Source of the DNA: Parietaria judaica
Lineage: Eukaryota > Streptophyta > Magnoliopsida > Rosales > Urticaceae
Direction of reading: 5' to 3'
Assembly: GCA_954871525.1 (NCBI GenBank)
Contig: OX940864.1
Location: forward strand, 8,922,001 to 8,986,000
DNA: 64,000 bases
Part shown: piece by piece, positions 56,759-64,000 of the stretch
Position numbering within the stretch: position 1 is the stretch's first letter
Layout: each line of letters opens with the position of its first letter
Position numbers and translations under genes: made by a program
The notes under the pieces: generated by a model
Seen by the model: only the letters and a program-made list of their open reading frames with translations
The model's database searches: none
What the model was told of the DNA's origin: nothing

Positions 56759-57798
56759 TAGGGCTGTAACCGGAGCGGATATCCGGTTTTTTGGAACTAT
56801 CCGAATCCGGATCCGAATTTCCGGATATCCGAAAATCGATATCCGGATCCGGATCCGAAAATCCGGATATCTGTTTTCAAAACCCGGATCCGGTATCCGA
56901 ATCCGGTTTTAAAACCAGATCCGGATATTATCCGAATATCCGGATCCGGTTTGTATTTATTAAAAAAAAAAAGATAAAACGAGAACCCAGAATATGTGAA
57001 AAATCAAGAGCAATACACAAGGTTCTCAGTTCTTTATCAGATGGACACTTTGATTTATAATGTTGAATTCAAAGAAATCACTTATACAGATTTTGAGTAC
57101 AATCAGGACACTTTTTTTTTTATTTTTTTTATCGCAACATACAATGTTGAATTCAACACAAACCCATCAAATATTAAAAAAAAACAAAACAGAATTAAAG
57201 AAGAACACATGCACAAATCACACACACAGTAATTAAGCTCACACCCTCCACAAACCCTAACCATTATTTCAGCGTCTCCGCGCAAGAACATCTTGCGCAA
57301 GAACAACTGCTTCAACTTTTTCCTTATAGTAATCCTGAAGAAGCAAGAGGGAGAGGCTGACAGGCGCAAGGAGGACGCTGGTGGCAATTTGGATCACCGA
57401 TGGTTTATCGTCCGTCGCGAGGGAGAAGGCTGACCGGCGCAAGGAGGAGAAGCCGACCGGCGCGTGGAAGAGACCGTGACCGGCGGCGCGAGGGAGAGGC
57501 TGATCGGCGCGAGCTTGGAGGCGGCGACGGCTTGGAGGCGAAGTATGTGTAGCCCTAGAACATAAATGTCGAAGAGAGATTGTATTGTAACCTAACATAA
57601 AAAATAAAGTAAAAAAATTAAAATAAACCGGGTTTTAAACCGGATCCGGATATCCGGTTTTTTAAATACCAAAACCCTTATCCGAATCCGATTTTAAATC
57701 CGGATCCGGATATCCGTATCCGGATTTCGGATTCGGATTTTAAAATCGGATGCGGATGCGGATTTAAAACCGGATTCCGAGTTTTAGTTACAGCCCTA
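56759..57798. mobile_element. Ac-like hAT element with GGATCC/GATATC palindrome arrays, 8-bp TSD
   Basis: Ends TAGGGCTGTAAC and GTTACAGCCCTA are perfect inverted repeats. Flanks TTCAATAT (56751-56758 and 57799-57806) match exactly. Subterminal blocks (56775-56955 and 57630-57780) consist of CCGGATCCGGAT and CCGGATATCCGG palindromes. The 670-bp centre includes a GC-rich stretch (57260-57560) with repeated GACCGGCGC(A/G) units and a 109-aa minus frame that I do not recognise. It shows no transposase, so it is non-autonomous. Confidence 0.93.
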
Positions 57799-57806
57799 TT
57801 CAATAT

Positions 57807-59120
57807 ACCCAAGTTCAATTTCACAGCGGTTTCTAGTCATTCCGTCTATTTTTTTTTTTTTTATAATGGCGTTGCCACTATACTCAAGTCCTAGAAATTT
57901 ATATAATTTTAATCTGTGATTACTGTGAAGAATCTATGCTACATTCTCATGATGATTTAAATCTATATATTTTATTCCTATGTAAAGCTCCATTTTATTC
58001 AGCATTTCTTTTGAAAGAATATTGACACCTAAGACAAAGAGTAGTCGCAGTAGTGGACAGTGATTATGTTTGCCTTGAGTAAAGAAATATACGTGGATGT
58101 GTTTCAGTTCAGAGTTCAGACGCATGTAAATCATACTATGTACATAGGGCTAGAAAACAATTTTACTCGGTTATCAGTTTTTTCCCGGTTCCAGTTCCGA
58201 CCCCAATTCATTTCTAATAAAATATGTCAAATAATTTAGTTTTAAAATCAGGAACCAGATCGTGTCGGTTCCTGGTTTGGGAACTTGGAATCGGGTCCAT
58301 GACATAGCCTAAAATTCTCAGTTTTCATCCTGGTTATCGCTTTTTTAAATAAGTCTGTATTTTTTTATATATATTTTCAAATATTATATATTAAGATATA
58401 AGTTTAGTTTATGTTTTCTATACCAGAAATGGGACGTGTTTGGTGACCTAATTTTTCGGAATCGGGAAGAAAGATACATGGTCCCGAACTCCCGGTATCA
58501 CTAGCTCATAGTGATACAGATCTTATTATATCAAAATGCAACCTTAAGTTGAGAAGATGCAATATAATTACGTAGTTGTTAACAACAAATGATAAAATTC
58601 TTTCTTATAGTTTGCCACAAATATCACATTCTGCTCGAATTTCATTGTATTTGTACATATTCAGATTTCTCGTTTCTCTGAATTTTTGATAGAGCAGAAA
58701 ATACGAAATTATTATCTGAAGATACAACTGTGTAGTCCTGATCTCGACGTACGGAATTATCTTGTCTTTTAAGAACAAGAGTATATCTAAATATTGTGAT
58801 CTCCTCTGAAGATACTGACTGTTGGACGTTAGTTGAAGCATCAAAGACCGTTCAAACCGAAGACCCTTCGGATTTCTCGCTTGGTTTCGGAGTAACTTAT
58901 TAGCATCACTCTACTCCCATGCAATGCAGATTGGAATTGGATAACGTATGTCATTTCAAATCCACTCATTACTATATCGCCAACCCTAGTACACACGCCA
59001 CCTCAGCGTATCGCAGATCATGCGCCCAGATCAGCGACGAAATCACCACCACTCGCAACCTTCGCCTCTGTTTCGCGTTCAATCGGCGAGGAAAGAAAGC
59101 CCTATCACCATCGCCGCAAG
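57807..59120. other. AT-rich intergenic DNA, possible decayed Ac-like element
   Basis: 58145-58510 carries TAGGGCTAGAAAAC at one side, ACTAGCTC at the other, and CCCGGTTCC/GGTTCCTGG-type repeats between, suggesting an old Ac-like hAT copy. 58900-59120 is GC-richer with a 76-aa plus frame of no recognised family, cut by the solo LTR. Confidence 0.45.
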
Positions 59121-59125
59121 CTCGC

Positions 59126-62100
59126 TGTAATACCTTAGTCCTTAGCTAAATACTTTTAAGATGAAAATTTCTCTTTCGTAATGGTTCTATCTTCAGAGAC
59201 TAGTTTTGATTGCATTGTTGCGATGAAAATCATTTTCTAATGCAATTCTTAGTATCACGTTAGTGACTTATGATTTTATGATTGTTTGTGACATGCAATT
59301 TGAGTATAATTCTATGGACTATTATAGTCAATGTCATAGAAAATCTCGTACCAATGAATTTTCTATAATTAAAAAAGGTACCAAGACATTCATAAAACTA
59401 TGATAAGAAACCTATTCATCATGGGGAACATAAGTTTTAAAGAAGGAACAAAAGATTCATGCAAAAAAAAAAAAAAAAAAAACGACAGAACAAACTAATA
59501 CACACGAAGTTTGACTATAAAAGTCAACTGTGTGAAAATCAATATTTCCAAGTCCCACATGAATCCAAAAATGTTATTTTTGGAATGTACACAAAAATTT
59601 AAGTAAGATAGATGTGTTCAAATTTAATTTTCAAACAAGGTCCTCTATTTTTTTGAAAAGTTGCACTATGGCCCTTAATTGCCAAAAAGTTTACAATTAT
59701 GCCCCTTTTAGATTTTGGACTTTACAAACTGATACATGATGGTCAAATTCGTGACTCCCTCTATATATAAGCTGAAATATATAGGCAATCCCTTTCAAAT
59801 TGGCTTAGAAGTCAAAAGAAATTCAAAATCCATTTCTGTCATATGTGTTTGTCCTATATACATTCCAAATGGACCAATAACTTCTTTAGGGTGCATGTAA
59901 GCCACATGGAACTTCTATTTCAGCCTTAGCACGCCCTTATTACTCAAAGGAAGCCAAATGGAAGCCTTGAGTGACCTCAAAGATAGCCAAGAACCAATGG
60001 AGTCATTTTGAGAGCATGATTACACTCAAGAGTGTAGTAACATGCATTTCTCTCTCTCTCTTCACACAAATCCGACCCTAACACTCTCTCTAGAGCAGAA
60101 ACAAACCTCTCTCATCCTCCATAACTCTCTTTTGGAAACCCTCATCCATATCTCAAAGAGAACTAACCAAAAACACCACCAAAATATCATCATCTTTTCC
60201 AAGAATGAGTAAGAGGTAAAATGTCCTCTTCCATGTCGATTTTGTCAATGTTTTATTCTGAGAAACTTAATTAATTTATGCCCCTTTTGTTTTATGTTGA
60301 ATCCATGAACTTATGGAGAAAGAATCGTGAAGATCCGATCTCAAACGCACCATCTTTTCACCTAAACCGAAACCTTGTTCAAAACTCTTGAAATAGGTAA
60401 GGAAACCCCCTTGCATGTGGATTTCTTTTATTCTTTTGATATATGAACTTATGTTCATTATATATCCCCTTCATTCCAGCTCCATTCAAGTCCTTTTATG
60501 TCCAAAACGTTGTGAAGTGCACTCAAGTTCCCAACTACATTTAAGTTCGTAAACTTGTTGAAGATCGTAGAGGAAGGTAACAACTATGAACAAACAATTT
60601 AAACCCCTTGATGAATGGTTTACTTACTGTTTTATAATGCTTGTTTAAGCTTTAAAAAAATGCATGCATGTTTGTTTTATGCATAAGTATGAATGTATTA
60701 TGAAAATCCCTAAGGTTATGTTGAAAGTATGTCATGCATGCTTGCTGAAATTTTAGTATAAAGATGTCTGTTTTGGTGAGAGGCTTTAACTGATCAAATC
60801 AACTCAAAAAAAGAGAAAATTATACATTTATTTGTAGATATAGATGTCTACTACAACATATCCGATTTTCAAGTCCATGCATGATACGCGTTTTAAGATA
60901 TGAACCACGCACTATTAGTGTACATGTTATGTTTAACCTCCAGGCAGATCTGGAAGTCATGTCTTAAAACGTTTTTATCACCAACTAAAATTTAATATTT
61001 TTGTTAAATAAAAATGTAGTATGTTTCCTTAGCTTATTATCTGGATAATTACACTGGTTTCATGAATAAAATATTTTTTATCGATTTTATAAAATTCACG
61101 GCGTGTAGGTCGCCGAACTGTTTTTGATTTCCAGACAGATTTGATAAAACTTATTTGAGTAAGAATTTAAGATAATTAAATGATACTATTTTATACTAAA
61201 CAAAAATCTATGTTATAATTAAAGTCAGTAGCTAAGTTTTGGCACTGGTTTGATATAAAAATCATTTTTGAACGATTTTATAAAATTCACGGAAAAACGG
61301 TCGTCAAGTTAATTTTGGTTTCCAAAGTCAGAATTTCCAAGGGTTAATGGTATACATATGCATGAGATAGTACCTGATACATTATTCCTTGTAGTTTGAA
61401 ACTAATGACGGGAAATTAATACCAGGAAACACGTAGTCCGTAAGCTACAACTTACGACGAAAGTAATTTTTCTAAGGACAAAAGGTACGTAAAAGTACTC
61501 ACCTACAACATGACAATAATATGAATTACATATCTTGATCTTTATGACATGGATGTTGATATTATATGATTGATTACATGATGGTTGGATTATGCATATA
61601 TGAATATCGTTGGGTGATCATGAAGATTTCCAAATGCGTGTTATGATAACGATGTAAATTATATACGCATATACTTTTATAAGAAAAGTATTTTTTTTAA
61701 AAGCGTCGTACCGAGACTTTTAATGTCTCATATTGGATGCCTCTGAATGTGTCTACGTTATGCATCTTGTTAGATGCCTCTGAACGTATTTACATCATGC
61801 ATCTTTGCCTCGGGTGGTCTCGGTGGGTAGCTCCCCCGGTCTCCCGTAGGTGTTTGCGCAAATGGTACGTACGCCGGGCCCAAATATTATTTTAAACATT
61901 TATAAGATATATTTTTAAATGTATTATTGCATCACATGTCGTAAGTTTACCTCTATGTTTGAATTTTGTGATGTGTATGTTTAATTGTGAGTTGCATATG
62001 CCTTTGCGTACTGAGCTTTTTAGTTCACTATAGTCGTGTTGTAGTTACAGGAAAGAAACCTATTGCAGACTAGCGGCGGATGGAGCGGAATTGGCGTGTG

Positions 62101-62488
62101 CAGTATATACGGTGCATACGGTGGTAGAAACGGTTCTTGTAGGTGTTTCCGCAGTTCTTGTATTTCGTTCATTTTGTCGAGTGGATTTCCTTTTGTTTTT
62201 TTTTTATCATGGCGATTCTTATGTATAAGTCAAATTTCTCGCGTCAACATCCTAAAGATCCGAACTTTATGTTCTAAGTTGTAAGTCGGATAAGTTCAAT
62301 AATCTAAGAATATTTATCTTATCTAGTGATCCTTGACTATTATCTTAGATAGAAAAGAAAAAAAAATGCGCGCTACAAGTTTTTCTTTACAAAAAAAAAA
62401 AAAAAAATCCGCCAAAGTGCTCCTTAAGCTAGGAAAACCTCGAGTCTTGTTTGAGAAGTAATCGACCCGAGAAAAAGGGGTCGTTACA
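59126..62488 (+). mobile_element. solo LTR (about 3.36 kb) with 5-bp TSD, probably Ty3/gypsy type
   Basis: It starts TGTAATACC and ends GGGGTCGTTACA, giving TGTAA/TTACA ends. Flanks CTCGC at 59121-59125 and CTCGC at 62489-62493 form a 5-bp target duplication, as made by LTR-element integrases. Inside are a TATA-like TCTATATATAAGC (about 59759) and, near the end, GTACTGAGCTTTTTAGTTCAC (62010-62031), a hairpin I associate with plant LTR R/U5 regions. There are no gag or pol frames. It could also be a large non-autonomous (LARD-type) element if internal LTRs were missed. Confidence 0.75.
61728..61806 (+). repeat. short tandem repeat inside the solo LTR
   Basis: A unit of about 47 bp, GATGCCTCTGAA(T/C)GT(G/A)T then GCATCTTG, is present twice, followed by a partial third ATGCATCTT. 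Confidence 0.75.
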
Positions 62489-62944
62489 CTCGCAACACCG
62501 AGCACAATCGTTGCTCCTCCGCGAGCCACGAGCGTCCCACCGCCAGAGCCACGCCTCTACAAGCTTCGAGCATCTCCGACTCGCGGGAAGCACCGCCGCT
62601 GCCTTCACCAACTCCGTGGGTCGCCGTCGCTATCGAATGAAACTCTGCCATCGCCGGAAACGATGGTTCTCCAGTGGCCAGAAGTGGAGGTGTCGAGGCG
62701 GGAGAAGGGGAGGACGCAGAAGTAAATTTTAAAAAAAAAAAACTCCTTGGCAGCTTGCAGCGTGGCTGATCGAAGGAAGAAAAACAAAAAAAGGAGGCAA
62801 AGAGACTCCTCTTCTGAAGAAGGCAGGAGAAAAAGTCAAAGAAAGAAAGGGGCATGTTTATTTCGCCGATGGAAGGAGGCAAAACTAAAAGAGAACAAAA
62901 AAATGTGTATGTACACAAAAAGAAAACGTGGGATAAGTCAGTTT

Positions 62945-62989
<45 letters not shown>
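62489..62989. other. GC-rich flank of the solo LTR, then microsatellite
   Basis: 62489-62720 is GC-rich and coding-like in several frames (the minus strand has a 144-aa frame with a hydrophobic start) but matches nothing I know. The (AT)n run at 62946-62997 ends it. Confidence 0.4.
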
Positions 62990-62997
<8 letters not shown>

Positions 62998-63000
<3 letters not shown>

Positions 63001-63621
63001 GGCTGCAACCGGTCGGTTAACCTGTTTATTTTCAACTATTTGGTATCCTTAACCTAATTCCGGTTAGTCATGTTTTAATAACCTTAACCTGTTTTTAAAA
63101 CCGGTTAACCTCATTTCCGGTTATCAAAATCTAATTAACCTGTTTACTAACCTTAACCTGTTTTTTTTTTAATAGCATTCAACATATTCGCAACGATAAA
63201 ATAAATCGGTCCAAAATAAATAGCAATGAGACAACCGAGTCCAAAACGAAATACACCGATCCAAAACATAAAACCAAAAAGTAACAGTTATAAATATATA
63301 TATAAAAATCCAAACCAAAGAAAGAGAAGGAATCGAAGAGGCAAATAATCGAAGAGGCTTTTTTTTTTGGGAAGAGAGAAATCCTATTAAATTAATTTTA
63401 AAATATTTAAATAAAAAAATTAATATTAAAACCGGTTAGAAAAACCGGTTACCAAATTAACTTGTTTTGTAAAATAAATAACCTGTAACCTTATCCTGTT
63501 TGAAACCGGATACGGTTAACCTTAACCTGTTTTCAAAATAATCCGGTTACGGTTATTTTAAACCGGATAATTTCCGGTTACAGTTTTAAAATCCGGTTAC
63601 CGGTTTTTCTGCACACCCCTA
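62998..63621. mobile_element. Ac-like hAT element with GGTTAACC palindrome arrays
   Basis: Left end TAGGGCTGCAACCGG and right end GCACACCCCTA are imperfect inverted repeats. Subterminal arrays at 63005-63165 and 63425-63605 are built on CCGGTTAACC and AACCTTAACCTG. Flanks are ATATATAT on both sides, but this lies in an AT microsatellite so it proves little. The centre is non-coding. Confidence 0.82.
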
Positions 63622-63629
63622 ATATATAT

Positions 63630-64000
63630 GTATATAATATAAACAAACAAAGTCAATGATAAAAAACAAAAACAAAAGCAAATCAAATATATATACCCTG
63701 TATACGTACATATATATAATATTTATATATAACTATATATAAATATATTTATAAAGGGCCCACCTCGTCGGCGTGATGATCGAAGTTCGAGTCACGGATG
63801 ACGAGAGTCGAGGTCTGATAAAAAAAAAACGCTCCCAAACTCACCGTTATTTACAAATAAAATATGGAAGGTTATCTCCTAAGGAAACACCCATACATGT
63901 GAACGCTAGGTTATTTAAAAAGATGCCAACCAACAAACGCGAGTGTGGATGGTAGGTTATCTCTGGAACGCCCCCGTAAACATACGGTAGGTGATCTCTG
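63630..64000. other. AT-rich DNA then a GC-richer segment at the window edge
   Basis: TA-rich up to 63750. From 63757 GC content rises (CCCACCTCGTCGGCGTG). GGTTATCTC and GGTGATCTCTG recur at 63869, 63952 and 63988 in a loose repeat running off the window. Not identified. Confidence 0.4.

Noticed and set aside
58605..59149. Short frames on both strands (76-79 aa)
   Set aside because: No homology recognised; the right one is cut by the solo LTR.
62484..62918. 144-aa minus-strand frame
   Set aside because: Low-complexity Phe/Ser-rich start; ends inside the solo-LTR target region; no family resemblance.

Overview
This is plant nuclear DNA, almost certainly from a eudicot. It has AT-rich intergenic DNA, many short GT-AG introns, plant-specific families (P-class PPR, FAR1, a plant F-box family) and a dense mix of copia, solo-LTR, hAT and Mutator-like elements. 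All gene models here were spliced by hand from reading frame, intron phase and family resemblance. None is backed by transcripts or database searches.

Layout: (1) 1-2873, the 5' part of a Ty1/copia element on the minus strand. (2) 3021-3526, a foldback MITE, then 3579-8069, a complete hAT element with a spliced transposase and a perfect 8-bp target duplication, lying just downstream of the next gene. (3) 8412-12566 (-), a UBAC2-like rhomboid/UBA protein. (4) 13640-15266 (-), a broken 5' fragment of an RPA1-type gene. (5) 16443-19564 (-), an F-box protein. (6) 19.6-31.1 kb, mostly transposon-derived, including two Mutator-like foldbacks with perfect 9-bp duplications and two hAT elements with perfect 8-bp duplications. 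(7) 31165-33863 (-), an RSRC2-like protein. (8) 35348-39465 (-), one spliced frame joining a FAR1 DNA-binding domain to a ribose-5-phosphate isomerase-like domain. (9) 40.8-53.6 kb (+), a tandem array grown from a mitochondrial PPR gene. (10) 54627-56117 (-), an intronless EMB975-like PPR gene. (11) 56.7-64 kb, two further Ac-like hAT elements and a 3.4-kb solo LTR.

The array in region 9 is the most informative part. Three units start with the same exon (MWALRRAS...), the same phase-2 first intron and the same TAGGGTTTA box 63-90 bp upstream of the ATG. Units 1 and 3 continue into PPR proteins of 622 and 624 aa. Unit 2 instead continues into a complete ribosomal protein S7 of plant mitochondrial type. 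The simplest reading is that mitochondrial rps7 moved to the nucleus and obtained promoter, targeting presequence and first intron from a duplicated copy of the neighbouring PPR gene. A fourth, degenerate PPR unit follows.

The second notable gene is the FAR1-RpiA fusion. Its isomerase half keeps the Asp pair but seems to have lost the Lys/Gly loop and the catalytic Glu. It may be a sugar-phosphate sensor attached to a DNA-binding domain, analogous to bacterial DeoR-type regulators. A third theme is hAT biology: three Ac-like elements share TIRs but carry subterminal arrays of different palindromes.
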